Shown here one piece after another: positions 17,766-26,614 of a DNA stretch of 64,000 nt. This DNA is from a bacterium 1xD42-87 (GTDB taxonomy: Bacteria; Bacillota; Clostridia; Lachnospirales; Lachnospiraceae): the NCBI GenBank assembly GCA_003611805.1, contig RAYM01000022.1, positions 1 to 64,000 on the forward strand, written 5' to 3'. Position 1 is the first letter of the stretch; each line of letters begins with the position of its first letter. The notes under the pieces are model-generated. The model saw only the letters and a program-made list of their open reading frames with translations. It ran no database searches and had not been told where the DNA came from. Position numbers and translations under genes: made by a program.

Positions 17766-19157
17766 CTAACTCTCCTTTTCCTCATCGGCAAGCGCCGCCT
17801 TTATCATAATCGCACATTCGACACGTTTCCGCTGCAGTTCGCACCCCAGCTCATAGGAACCGTTCACATCGCCGCTCTCATGGTAAGCGTTTGCCGCGCA
17901 GCCGCCGCTGCAATAAAATTTTGCGAAGCAATCCCTGCACGCCTTCTTTGCATAGACATTGCACGCCTTAAACTGATCCCGGAGATCCCCGCGCACAATC
18001 CCCTCATCCACATTTCCCATAAGAAACTCCTCCTGTCCCACAAACTGGTGACAGGGATAAAGGTCTCCCCATGGGGTAACCGCGAGGTACTCCGTCCCTG
18101 ATCCACAGCCTGACAATCTCTTCGCCACGCATGGACCACCTTCTAAATCTATCATAAAATGAAAGAATTGAAAACCCTTTCCTTCTTTTTTTCTGCGAAT
18201 ATATTCCAGCGCCAGCCTGTCGTACTCCGCAAGGAGCTTTGGCACATCCTCCATGCGCAGCGCATAATCCTCCTTTTTGTCCGCCACCACTGGCTCCACG
18301 GAAATCTGCTCAAATCCCTCGTCGGCGAGATGGATCACATCCTCGGAAAAATCCGTGTTATTGTGCGTATATGTGCCTCGCACATAATAATTCATCTGGT
18401 TCCTGCTCTCGGCTGCCTTCTTATATTTTGGAAGGATCTCGTCATAGCTGCCCTGCCCGCCCCGGTGGGGACGCATCAGGTCATGGATCTCTTTTCTGCC
18501 GTCTATGCTGAGTACCAGATTTGCCATCTCCTTATTCGCAAACTCCATGACTTCATCATTGAGCAGCACGCCGTTGGTGGTCAGCGTAAAGCGGAATTTC
18601 TTATGGTGCGGCTCCTCCAGCGACCTGCCGTAAGCGACCAGGTCTTTTACCACCTGCCAGTTCATAAGCGGCTCCCCGCCGAAGAAATCCACCTCCAGAT
18701 TCACCCGGCTGCCGGAGTTCGCCACGAGGAAATCCAGCGCTTTCTTTCCCACTTCCAGACTCATCAGCGCCCGTCTGCCGTGGTATTCGCCCTCCCCCGC
18801 AAAGCAGTATTTACATGCCAGATTGCAGTCGTGGGCAATGTGCAGGCAGAGCGCCTTCACTACCGTCTCCCGGTTTTTGAAGGCATCTATGTAGTTCTCG
18901 TAGATATCCTCCGAAAAAAGCTGTCCCTGCGCTTTCAGATACAGGATCTCCCCCACCGTCTCCTCCGCCTCGGAAGGCTCCATGGACAGTTCCTCCGCCA
19001 CCGTGCGGGCGATTTCATCCTGCGTTTCTATTCCCTTCCCTAACAGCCGCTCCACGATCGGAACCGTATCGTAAGCGGACTTGTCCATCACATGGACACT
19101 GCCGCTGTTGACATCCATCACAATATGGTAACCGTTACTTATATACTGATGTATCAC
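17766..19157 (-). CDS. scfB: SCIFF peptide maturase, radical SAM/SPASM
   Basis: Radical SAM enzyme that forms thioether (ranthipeptide) cross-links on the SCIFF peptide encoded upstream. The 463-residue protein has an N-terminal peptide-recognition (RRE-like) region, the radical SAM motif CNLACKYC (Cys111, 115, 118), FFGGEPLMNW, and a C-terminal SPASM cysteine set running from CGSGTEYLAV through LYPCHQF, CNVYAKKACRDCFAKFYC and GGCAANAYHE. It starts with GTG at 19157, AGGAG 7 nt upstream. It stands 147 bp after scfA and 2 bp before secDF, the usual clostridial order. Confidence 0.94.
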   Translation of the reverse strand: MIHQYISNGYHIVMDVNSGSVHVMDKSAYDTVPIVERLLGKGIETQDEIARTVAEELSMEPSEAEETVGEILYLKAQGQLFSEDIYENYIDAFKNRETVVKALCLHIAHDCNLACKYCFAGEGEYHGRRALMSLEVGKKALDFLVANSGSRVNLEVDFFGGEPLMNWQVVKDLVAYGRSLEEPHHKKFRFTLTTNGVLLNDEVMEFANKEMANLVLSIDGRKEIHDLMRPHRGGQGSYDEILPKYKKAAESRNQMNYYVRGTYTHNNTDFSEDVIHLADEGFEQISVEPVVADKKEDYALRMEDVPKLLAEYDRLALEYIRRKKEGKGFQFFHFMIDLEGGPCVAKRLSGCGSGTEYLAVTPWGDLYPCHQFVGQEEFLMGNVDEGIVRGDLRDQFKACNVYAKKACRDCFAKFYCSGGCAANAYHESGDVNGSYELGCELQRKRVECAIMIKAALADEEKES

Positions 19158-19210
19158 AATCTTTCTCCTGACTCATTTATTTGTATTGTTCAGTCCGCGT
19201 ACATGCAGAC

Positions 19211-19247
19211 GGGCAGCCCCGTCATACCCCGTATGCCGAGCCTGCCC
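19211..19247. other. Hairpin between scfA and scfB
   Basis: GGGCAG (19211-19216) pairs with CTGCCC (19242-19247), and inside it CATAC pairs with GTATG around a short loop. The near-perfect nested stem lies in the 147-nt spacer between the precursor and maturase genes. It lacks a clear T-run on the minus strand, so it may be an mRNA stabiliser or processing site that sets their ratio rather than a full terminator. Confidence 0.5.
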
Positions 19248-19304
19248 TCTTTTCTTATCTTCTCTTTGCTCCACGTTCTGCCGTCATGCGCGGTTTGCGA
19301 TCAG

Positions 19305-19448
19305 TTATCTCGCCTTCTCGCAGCTCTGGTTTCCTACGGTGCAGGAAGTCTTACATGCAGACTGGCAGGAAGTCTGGCACTCGCCGCAGCCGCCTTTCTT
19401 CATGGACTCCTTCAGGTCTCTGGTAGATAACGTCTTAATATGCTTCAT
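19305..19448 (-). CDS. scfA: SCIFF ranthipeptide precursor (six Cys in 45 residues)
   Basis: A 47-residue peptide starting MKHIKTLSTRDLKESMKKGG and continuing with six cysteines (positions 21, 24, 28, 32, 36, 43) in the spacing of the SCIFF family, then a short basic end. The ATG at 19448 has AAGGAGG 8 nt upstream. The maturase scfB follows in the same direction. Several Thr and Ser residues between the cysteines are the expected cross-link acceptors. SCIFF is nearly universal in Clostridia. Its product has been linked to quorum-like regulation in some species, but the role here is unknown. Confidence 0.95.
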   Translation of the reverse strand: MKHIKTLSTRDLKESMKKGGCGECQTSCQSACKTSCTVGNQSCEKAR

Positions 19449-19523
19449 CGGTGTGTCCTCCTTATGTATAGACTTGCTCATAACTTTAGACAGTATAGCA
19501 TAAAACTTTCCGCCCGTCCAGTC

Positions 19524-19901
19524 TCATTTAGCGACCATCCCGCCGAGCATACCGCTTCCGGCGCAGAGAAAAAAGACCGTCATCATGTTCCCCGCGATAT
19601 CTTCCACGCCTTTGTTTACCGCCAGGGACACAACTACCAGAATGCCGAAATACAGCGCGCCCATGATCAGCCCCCACAGAAACTTCCTGCGCTTCTCCTT
19701 CTTCCCCGCAAGCAGCCCCGCCAGAAAAGTGACGATGATATAAACCGCAATGATGCAGATGGACACCACTTTTTCGGACAGACCGAAACGGTAGAGCATA
19801 AACGCAAGCAGCAGCAAAAGCCCCGCCGTCAGAATATACGCGCCCAGCATACACTTAATGACAAAGACCGCCTTTTCCATATATAAATCCTTTTTTCCCA
19901 T
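19524..19901 (-). CDS. TIGR04086-type small membrane protein
   Basis: A 125-residue protein with four hydrophobic helices (about 13-35, 44-64, 72-93, 99-122) and a basic loop GKKEKRRK between helices 2 and 3. This matches the YrzE/TIGR04086 family of unknown function, which is common near secDF and SCIFF genes in Clostridia. A GGGGG ribosome site precedes the ATG. It is the likely first gene of the scfA-scfB-secDF transcript, 75 bp before scfA, and diverges from the CNNM gene to its right. Confidence 0.75.
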   Translation of the reverse strand: MGKKDLYMEKAVFVIKCMLGAYILTAGLLLLLAFMLYRFGLSEKVVSICIIAVYIIVTFLAGLLAGKKEKRRKFLWGLIMGALYFGILVVVSLAVNKGVEDIAGNMMTVFFLCAGSGMLGGMVAK

Positions 19902-20003
19902 GATAACCCCCTTGTCCTTTTACTACTTTCACCATGATTTGCATCCGCGCTGTTTTGCAGATACTTCTCTCCTCTACATATCTATTCCCCCACGCATTAA
20001 AAC

Positions 20004-20032
20004 TTGACACAATCTTATTCTTATAATAATAT
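20004..20032 (+). promoter_or_regulatory. Promoter for the CNNM-like gene
   Basis: TTGACA (20004-20009) and TAATAT (20027-20032) with a 17-nt spacer. The leader that follows contains a perfect small hairpin AAGCCC-TTT-GGGCTT (20054-20068) just before the ribosome site. Confidence 0.8.
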
Positions 20033-20095
20033 TTTTGATTATAAGAAGAGAAAAAGCCCTTTGGGCTTAATTATGTAAACAAGGAGTGAAAATCA

Positions 20096-21388
20096 TTGGA
20101 TACCACAGGTGTCATACAACTCGTCTCACTGGGAGTGCTCGTGTTTCTGTCGGCCTTTTTTTCCTCAGCCGAGACTGCCTTTTCAACCGTTAACCGGGTG
20201 CGGCTGCGCACCTTGGCAGAGGAGGACCACAAGGGTGCCATCCGCGTACTCGCCATTCTGGACCAGTACGGCAAAATGCTGAGCGCCATTCTGATCGGCA
20301 ACAACATCGTCAACCTGTCCGCTTCCTCCCTGATGACCACTTTTGCCATCAGTCTCTGGGGCAATAAGGCTGTGGGAATCGCTACCGGCGTACTGACCTT
20401 CATGATTTTAATGTTTGGCGAGATCATCCCCAAGACATGGGCAATGCAGCGTGCCGAGCCCATCGCGCTCCTGTTCGGTCCCATTATCCGTCTGCTGATG
20501 ACGATACTGACGCCGGTGATCTTTCTGGTGGATATGCTCTCCAACTGGATTCTGCGGCTGTTACATATCAGTTCCGAGGGAAACAATTTCAGTATCACTG
20601 AGAAAGAACTGAAGACCTATGTGGATGTAAGCCACGAGGGCGGCGTGATTGAGTCGGAGGAGCGCGCGCTTATCTACAACGTGTTCGATTTCGGCGACAC
20701 CGTCGCGAAGGACATAATGATCCCCCGCATCCAGATGACCACGGTACCTTTGAGCGCCACCTATCAGGAGCTGCTCTCCACTTTCCAATCCTGCATGTTT
20801 ACGCGTCTGCCGGTCTATGACGGGGATCCTGACCATATCATCGGCATTGTAAATATCAAAGATTTTATACTGGTAAAAGACAAGGAAAAGTTCAGCCTCA
20901 AGAAGATTCTGCGCGAGGCTTACTATACTTATGAATACAAGAATGTATCGGATCTGTTGATGGAAATCCGGGAAAAATCCAGCAGTATCGCCTTTGTCTT
21001 AAGCGAATACGGCGCAACGGTAGGCATGATTACGATGGAAGACATCATCGAGGAACTGGTCGGTGAAATCCGCGACGAGTACGACGCGGACGAAGAAGAA
21101 CTGATCCAAGAGACGGAAGAAGGTCAGTATCTGGTAGAGGGCGGCATGAAGCTGAACGACATAAACGACGCGCTCGACATCTCTCTGGATTCCGAAGACT
21201 ACGACTCCATCGGCGGGCTGATGATCGAACAGCTTGACCGTCTGCCGCAGGATCAGGAAACCATCACTTTAGAGAACGGCATTACCCTGCGCGCCTGCGG
21301 CATTCAGGACAATCATATCGTGAAAGTGCTGATCACCCTTCCGCCCGAAGACGAGCCAGAAGGGGAACAAGCGTCTGAGGAGTCTTAA
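20096..21388 (+). CDS. CNNM/CorC-family membrane protein with CBS pair
   Basis: A 430-residue member of the DUF21-CBS-CorC family (often called hemolysin-like), thought to move or sense Mg2+ or other divalent ions. The DUF21 part with several helices covers about 1-190. It includes the SAFFSSAETAF motif and GEIIPK. Two CBS domains follow at about 205-330, and an acidic CorC/transporter-associated domain ends the protein. It starts with TTG at 20096, AAGGAG 9 nt upstream. It is the only long plus-strand gene in this part, has its own promoter, and its 3' end overlaps the opposing HAD gene by 56 bp. Confidence 0.88.
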   Translation: MDTTGVIQLVSLGVLVFLSAFFSSAETAFSTVNRVRLRTLAEEDHKGAIRVLAILDQYGKMLSAILIGNNIVNLSASSLMTTFAISLWGNKAVGIATGVLTFMILMFGEIIPKTWAMQRAEPIALLFGPIIRLLMTILTPVIFLVDMLSNWILRLLHISSEGNNFSITEKELKTYVDVSHEGGVIESEERALIYNVFDFGDTVAKDIMIPRIQMTTVPLSATYQELLSTFQSCMFTRLPVYDGDPDHIIGIVNIKDFILVKDKEKFSLKKILREAYYTYEYKNVSDLLMEIREKSSSIAFVLSEYGATVGMITMEDIIEELVGEIRDEYDADEEELIQETEEGQYLVEGGMKLNDINDALDISLDSEDYDSIGGLMIEQLDRLPQDQETITLENGITLRACGIQDNHIVKVLITLPPEDEPEGEQASEES

Positions 21389-22001
21389 TCATCATCTCCT
21401 CCCTGGCGCCCTCGCCCCGGAGTTTTTCTTCGGTGCGGAACCCCCATGTAACGCTGATGCATGGCAGCGACGCATTTTTCGCCGTCTGAATATCCACTTC
21501 GGAGTCTCCCACATAAACCGCGCGGGAGGCGTCGCTTCCAAGTTCACGGAGCGCCCGGTACACCGTATCGGGCGCAGGTTTTCTCTTCACTTCCGCACTC
21601 TCCCCGATTGAAACCGGAATAAATTCCCCGAAATACTTTTTGCACAGTTTCTTGACCGCACCGTCGAATTTGTTGGAGACAACCGCCAGATGATAACCCT
21701 GTGCCTTTAGCGCGGCAAGCATCTCCGGCACCCCCTCATAAGGTTTTGTCTTATCCTCGCAATGTTCGGCGTAATGCGCCTTAAAGGCTGCCAAAGCCGC
21801 CTCGTAATCAGGGTTTTCCAGCCCCTGCGGTATACTGCGCTCCAAAAGCTTCGGCGCGCCGTTTCCCACAAAGGTGCGCACCTCGTCGATCGTATGCGTG
21901 GGAAATCCGAACGTTTCCATAGCGTGATTGACGCTGTCCGTCAGATCCTCCAGCGTATCGAGAAGCGTCCCGTCCAAATCAAAGATAACTGTGTCTGTCA
22001 T
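21333..22001 (-). CDS. HAD-family phosphatase, phosphoglycolate-phosphatase-like
   Basis: A 222-residue haloacid-dehalogenase-type hydrolase. Motif I DLDGTLLDT contains the nucleophile Asp, motif II is VVSNK, a Lys stands in the KRKPAPDT segment and motif III is VGDSEVDIQTA. The cap is of the small helical type between motifs I and II, as in Gph/PpaX-like enzymes, so the substrate could be phosphoglycolate, pyrophosphate or another small phosphate ester. The ATG at 22001 gives MTDTVIFDLDGT; the longer frame from 22076 adds an unlikely basic leader. The last 56 bp overlap the convergent CNNM gene. Confidence 0.85.
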   Translation of the reverse strand: MTDTVIFDLDGTLLDTLEDLTDSVNHAMETFGFPTHTIDEVRTFVGNGAPKLLERSIPQGLENPDYEAALAAFKAHYAEHCEDKTKPYEGVPEMLAALKAQGYHLAVVSNKFDGAVKKLCKKYFGEFIPVSIGESAEVKRKPAPDTVYRALRELGSDASRAVYVGDSEVDIQTAKNASLPCISVTWGFRTEEKLRGEGAREEMMIKTPQTLVPLLARLRAEG

Positions 22002-22136
22002 GCCGTCTTTCTTTCCCTCCTGTGTGAAATTACGCCGCCTGTTTTTCTCATGCTCTCCGGAGACATTACCGTTCACACCTGCACCGGATTACGTACTCAT
22101 TTATGATGCCTTGGCAATTGCAGTCATTGTTCCGCC

Positions 22137-23066
22137 TCAGCTCGGCTCTACGAGATTCAGAATCGCCTCGATCTCCGCCCCGTTGTCCGGCACGGGCTCC
22201 AGAATCTCATGCTTCCCGTCCTGTGTGACACTGGCAATCATATTGCCGTCCTTCGTATTTTCCATCGTGTAATACAGCACCTCTTCCGTATCACGCTTAA
22301 AGACTGCGTAAACCCGGTAGCACAGCCCTTTTTTATTCGTCTCGTCGGGCATGTCCAGACGGGTCAGCTGTATCGTGTCCGTCAGGTTTAACGTCATCAG
22401 GGAGAAATCCTCCGCCCTGCAGCCGCTCTTCTTTCCCTTCGGATATACTTCGTCGTAAAACTGCAGAAGAAGCGCGCCTTCCTCCTGCTGCAGTCTCTTA
22501 AGCCCCTCTTCTTTCTGCTCGAACAGAAACTTCGGCAGAAGGAAAAGAGACACCCTGTTGTGGGCAAAATCCTGAAACTGCTCCTGCGTCAGCTGGACGG
22601 TCTTCATCTGCCCGACCGCTTTTCTGCGCTTTTCCGCTATCTCCAGCACCGACTGGTTTAAAACCAGAATGCCGGTAAAGGGATTGACAACGACCTCCGC
22701 CACCTTATCCTGATTTGCCGAAACCATGGAAATCACCCCCATAAAAGGCATCGCCATCACCATGGGGCTCTTCTTGTCTTCGGGAATCTGCTCCGGCGAG
22801 GTAAAGATGGGAAGCGCCTGTTCCCCCGTCTCCTTTCGGAGCAGGCACGGCACTATCTTCGTGTCTTTGGGAAACTGCACCGGCTTTCCCGCTTTCAGCT
22901 GTTCCATGATTTCCGGATCCATATCCTTCGGTGGAATTGCCGGCACCAGCACAATGGATTTCTCCAAAAGCTCCATCACCTTCACATAGCTGTCCCTCTC
23001 CTTGTCCGAGCGGAAAGCCGCTATCGCCTCCTCCAGCGCTTTGTTATTTATTTTCTGTTCCGCCAT
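22137..23066 (-). CDS. SseB-family protein
   Basis: A 309-residue cytoplasmic protein resembling the SseB (enhanced serine sensitivity) family. The N-terminal half, with the VPAIPPKDMDP, PIFTSPEQIPEDKK and VVNPFTGILVLN segments, is the recognisable SseB-like domain. The C-terminal 150 residues contain a short coiled segment (EQKEEGLKRLQQEEGALLLQ) and a beta-rich end. No enzyme motif is visible. The function of the family is unclear; it is often linked to secretion or amino-acid metabolism. It stands alone between aspS and the HAD gene on the same strand. Confidence 0.7.
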   Translation of the reverse strand: MAEQKINNKALEEAIAAFRSDKERDSYVKVMELLEKSIVLVPAIPPKDMDPEIMEQLKAGKPVQFPKDTKIVPCLLRKETGEQALPIFTSPEQIPEDKKSPMVMAMPFMGVISMVSANQDKVAEVVVNPFTGILVLNQSVLEIAEKRRKAVGQMKTVQLTQEQFQDFAHNRVSLFLLPKFLFEQKEEGLKRLQQEEGALLLQFYDEVYPKGKKSGCRAEDFSLMTLNLTDTIQLTRLDMPDETNKKGLCYRVYAVFKRDTEEVLYYTMENTKDGNMIASVTQDGKHEILEPVPDNGAEIEAILNLVEPS

Positions 23067-23199
23067 ATTATCCTCTTTTCCGAAGCATGTTTCCCGGCTT
23101 TCCCACGGGCATACTCCATTCTAAACTGCAATCAGATAAATCTGTAACGCCCCGGCACAGGTTTTCCGCCTGCATGCAGCTCTCTAAGAATCCTGCACC

Positions 23200-25002
23200 T
23201 CACTCTGTATCGCCAGACGTCCCCTCCGTCACCGCAATCTGTAATTCCGCAAGCTGCTTCTCATCCACTGTGCCCGGCGCCTCCGTCATCAGACAGGAGG
23301 CATCCTTGATCTTCGGGAACGCGATCACCTCGCGGATGCTTTCCGCATGGGTTAAGAGCATCACAATGCGGTCAAGACCATAGGCAAGCCCCGCATGGGG
23401 CGGCACGCCGTACTTGAAAGCATTTAACAGGAAGCCGAACTGCTCCCACGCCTGCTCCTTCGTAAAGCCCAGCACCTCAAACATTTTCTCCTGTATGTCG
23501 TCCTGATGGATTCTGACGGAACCGCCGCCAAGCTCCACCCCGTTTAACACGATATCATACGCCTTCGCGCGCACCCTGCCCGGGTCGGAGTCGATGTACT
23601 GCCAGTCCTCCTCCATGGGCATGGTAAAAGGATGGTGCATCGCCATAAAGCGGTTCTCCTCCTCGCTCCACTCAAGCAGCGGGAACTCCACAACCCAGAG
23701 GAAGTTAAACTGCGACTCGTCGATCAGCCCGAGCTGTTTTCCCAGCTCCACACGCAACGCGCCAAGCACGCTGTAGACGATATTTTTCTTATCCGCCGCA
23801 AAGAGAAGCAGATCGCCCTTCTCTCCCTGCATCGCCCGTACCAGCTTGTCCAGTTCCTCCTCCGTCATAAACTTTGCAAAGGAAGACTTGTATGTGCCAT
23901 CCTCCTGCACACTTAAATAAGCCAGTCCCTTCGCGCCGTAGCCCTTCGCGAAGTCAACCAGCGCGTCGATCTTCTTCCTGGGCATAGCCGCCTGTCCCTT
24001 CACATTTAAACCGCGGACGGAACCGCCGCTTTCCAGCGCGGAGGTGAACACCCCGAAACCGCATCCCGCAACCACATCCGACACATCTGTCAGTTCCATC
24101 GCAAAGCGGGTGTCCGGCTTGTCGGAACCGAAACGGTCCATCGCCTCCTGCCATGTCATGCGCGGCAGGGGAAGCTGCACATCCAGACCGATCGCCTCCT
24201 TGCAGATATGCTGAATCAGCCGCTCATTTACTTCCAATACATCATCCACATCCACAAAAGACAACTCCATGTCCGCTTGGGTAAACTCCGGCTGCCTGTC
24301 CGCCCGCAGATCCTCGTCCCGGAAACATTTCGCAATCTGGAAATACCGATCGTACCCGGAGCACATCAGAAGCTGCTTGTAGAGCTGCGGCGACTGGGGC
24401 AGCGCATAGAAACTGCCGGGATGCACACGGCTCGGTACCAGATAATCCCTTGCCCCTTCCGGCGTGGACTTACAGAGAATCGGCGTCTCGATCTCCAGAA
24501 ATCCTTCCTTCGCCATAAAGTCCCGCATTTCGGAAACGATTTTGCTTCTGAGCATCAGCTTTTCCTGAATATCAGGCCTTCTCAAATCCAGATAACGGTA
24601 TTTTAAGCGAATTTCCTCTTTGGTTTTAGAGTCCGCCTCCACCGGAAACGGCGGCGTCTCGGATTCCGACAAGACGCGCACCTGTGCCGCGCGAATTTCG
24701 ATTTCCCCCGTCTTTAAATTTTCATTGACGGCGCCGGAGCGCTTCTCCACCTTACCCACAACGGCGATGACAAACTCACTCCGCATCTTCTCCGCCTTGG
24801 CAAAGGCTTCCGCCCCGCAGTCCGCCTCCTCGAATATAATCTGTAAAATGCCGGTACGGTCGCGCAAATCCACAAATATGATGCCGCCCTTGTTCCTCTG
24901 CTTCTGCACCCATCCCATCACGGTCACTTCTTCCCCCACGTTCTGTAAGGAAAGTTCTGCACAGCGGTGCGATCTCTTTAAGCCCTTCATTGATTCTGCC
25001 AT
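23200..25002 (-). CDS. aspS: Aspartyl-tRNA synthetase, bacterial type
   Basis: Charges tRNAAsp in the cytoplasm. From the ATG at 25002 (MAESMKGLKRSHR, AAGGAGG 11 nt upstream) the protein has 600 residues. The order is an N-terminal OB-fold, the class II core with motif 2 FRDEDLRADRQPEFTQ, the large bacterial GAD insertion and motif 3 GLAYGLDRIVMLL. Whether it also charges tRNAAsn cannot be told by eye. It lies directly downstream of hisS with a 97-bp spacer that carries a hairpin repeat also found before hisS. Confidence 0.95.
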   Translation of the reverse strand: MAESMKGLKRSHRCAELSLQNVGEEVTVMGWVQKQRNKGGIIFVDLRDRTGILQIIFEEADCGAEAFAKAEKMRSEFVIAVVGKVEKRSGAVNENLKTGEIEIRAAQVRVLSESETPPFPVEADSKTKEEIRLKYRYLDLRRPDIQEKLMLRSKIVSEMRDFMAKEGFLEIETPILCKSTPEGARDYLVPSRVHPGSFYALPQSPQLYKQLLMCSGYDRYFQIAKCFRDEDLRADRQPEFTQADMELSFVDVDDVLEVNERLIQHICKEAIGLDVQLPLPRMTWQEAMDRFGSDKPDTRFAMELTDVSDVVAGCGFGVFTSALESGGSVRGLNVKGQAAMPRKKIDALVDFAKGYGAKGLAYLSVQEDGTYKSSFAKFMTEEELDKLVRAMQGEKGDLLLFAADKKNIVYSVLGALRVELGKQLGLIDESQFNFLWVVEFPLLEWSEEENRFMAMHHPFTMPMEEDWQYIDSDPGRVRAKAYDIVLNGVELGGGSVRIHQDDIQEKMFEVLGFTKEQAWEQFGFLLNAFKYGVPPHAGLAYGLDRIVMLLTHAESIREVIAFPKIKDASCLMTEAPGTVDEKQLAELQIAVTEGTSGDTE

Positions 25003-25036
25003 AATCGTGTTTTCCTCCTTCGGGAGCACATTTATA

Positions 25037-25070
25037 TTTGAAAATCAGCATATCACTCTAATTTTTCAAA
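25037..25070. repeat. Hairpin repeat in the aspS leader
   Basis: TTTGAAAA and TTTTTCAAA arms surround TCAGCATATCACTCTAA. Of its 32 nt, 28 match the larger hairpin at 26485-26517 before hisS, allowing one gap. It lies about 35 nt upstream of the aspS start. Confidence 0.7.
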
Positions 25071-25099
25071 CCGTCTCCTGCTCTGACGCTTTACGCCAT

Positions 25100-26362
25100 T
25101 TATCTTTTTAGTTCTTCCTTGTAGAACTCCTCAAACTCCTCATACCCCTGCGCGGTGAGCTGTTCCTTCTGGAACTTTTTGTTCTTGTTCATGCGCGCCA
25201 CCAGAATCTGGTTTCCTTTCTCCCGCTCTGCCTGCGCTTTCGCCATCACCTCGCACAGCTTTTCGGAGGGCAGCCCTTTTTCCATCAGATACGCGATCTT
25301 CTTTCCAGCCTTCGGCACCTTGAAGCCGCTCTCCAGAAGCAGCAGGATAATCCGCTCAAAGCCGATGGAAAACCCGCAGGCGGGCACGTCGTTACCCGTG
25401 AATTTCCCCACCATCTTGTCGTATCTTCCGCCGCCGCCGCAGCTGCCGCCAAACTCCGGCATGTCGATCTCAAAGATCGTGCCCGTGTAGTAGGACATGC
25501 CGCGCACCAGAGTCGGATCAAACACCAGCTTAAAGAAGTTGCCTTTGGTCGCCTCCACACTGTCTATGATCTCCTGAAAACTCTCCTTTACCCCTGCCGG
25601 GAGCACGCCTTCCAGTTTCTCCGTGATGTATAGGATGGCGTCGTCCGCCGTCTCCATCCCCGCAAACAGCGCCAGATACTTGCCCACGCTGTCCTTTGAA
25701 AATCCTGCTTCCAGAAGTTCTGTCTCTACTCCGTCCCTGCCGATCTTGTCCATCTTGTCCAGAATGATAAACACCTGATCGTAATCCTCTTCGGCAAAGC
25801 CGCTGTATGCCGCCATCGCCTTCAAAATTTGCCTGTCGTTGATGCGGATGTTAAAATTTTTAAAACCGATCCTGCCGAGCGTCGTGGTGGTCGCCAGAAT
25901 CAGTTCGATCTCCGCCAGATTCGTCGACTCCCCCAGAATATCGATATCGCACTGCATAAACTGACGGTAGCGTCCCCGCTGGGGTCTGTCCGCCCGCCAC
26001 ACATTGCCCATCTGCAACGCCTTAAAAGGCGCGGGCAGCTCGTTTGCATGGTTGGAATAATACCGCACCAGAGGCACCGTCAGATCGTATCGCAGTCCCC
26101 CGTCCGTCAAGTCCTCCTCGCTCTTCGCCTCGTCGATGCGCAGCTTCTCGCCCCGCTTCAATATTTTAAAAATCAGCTTCTCGTTCTCACCGCCCGCCTT
26201 GCAGTTTAAGTTCGCAAGGTTTTCCACACAGGGCGTCTCGATCGAGGTAAAGCCGAAATTTCCGTAGGTTTCTTTGATGATGCCGATCACATAGTCGCGG
26301 ATCTCCATCTCCTCGGGGAGAATGTCCTTCATGCCTGTCATCGGTTTTTTGCTTAGTGCCAT
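25100..26362 (-). CDS. hisS: Histidyl-tRNA synthetase
   Basis: Charges tRNAHis. The ATG at 26362 (MALSKKPMTGMKDILP, GGAGG 5 nt upstream) gives 420 residues. Class II motif 2 is seen in GNVWRADRPQRGRYRQFMQCD, here quoted only in part by its ends GNVWRAD and RQFMQCD. The histidine-specific signature LVRGMSYYTGTIFE and the motif 3 Arg in GFSIGFERI follow, then the C-terminal anticodon-binding domain. The open frame continues 38 codons upstream but that part forms a chain of hairpins and is leader. hisS and aspS form an operon. Confidence 0.95.
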   Translation of the reverse strand: MALSKKPMTGMKDILPEEMEIRDYVIGIIKETYGNFGFTSIETPCVENLANLNCKAGGENEKLIFKILKRGEKLRIDEAKSEEDLTDGGLRYDLTVPLVRYYSNHANELPAPFKALQMGNVWRADRPQRGRYRQFMQCDIDILGESTNLAEIELILATTTTLGRIGFKNFNIRINDRQILKAMAAYSGFAEEDYDQVFIILDKMDKIGRDGVETELLEAGFSKDSVGKYLALFAGMETADDAILYITEKLEGVLPAGVKESFQEIIDSVEATKGNFFKLVFDPTLVRGMSYYTGTIFEIDMPEFGGSCGGGGRYDKMVGKFTGNDVPACGFSIGFERIILLLLESGFKVPKAGKKIAYLMEKGLPSEKLCEVMAKAQAEREKGNQILVARMNKNKKFQKEQLTAQGYEEFEEFYKEELKR

Positions 26363-26372
26363 GGTTACCTCC

Positions 26373-26519
26373 GTGCCGGAGCTGTTTTTGTGACGGCACG
26401 CGCCGAGAATTTCAAAGTTTTCCGAAGGAATACTTTTATTCTCGGCTGCGATTTCGAGTTTGTGGCTCCGGCGCAAACTCGTGATTGAAAAATCAGCACA
26501 TCAGTGTGATTTTTCAATC
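26373..26519 (-). promoter_or_regulatory. Structured hisS leader with four consecutive hairpins
   Basis: Reading toward hisS, four stems follow one another: 26519-26483 (13 perfect pairs plus an inner CAC/GTG), 26481-26455 (CGAGTTTG/CAAACTCG), 26445-26403 (CCGAGAAT/ATTCTCGG with further inner pairs) and 26399-26373 (GTGCCG/CGGCAC). The last one touches the Shine-Dalgarno at 26372-26368. No T-box consensus was found. The layout suggests control of translation or RNA stability, or an inserted repeat unit. Confidence 0.6.
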
Positions 26520-26614
26520 TATCCTCCGTGTATGAATCGCTTGTTAGATTTTACACTCTTTTTTATAGTTTTTCAAGATGCGGGGCTCTGAACTGTTGCC
26601 GAAATCGTTCTCCG

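Noticed and set aside
26363-26530. T-box riboswitch upstream of hisS
   Set aside because: Despite rich secondary structure, the conserved T-box sequence and specifier arrangement were not found.
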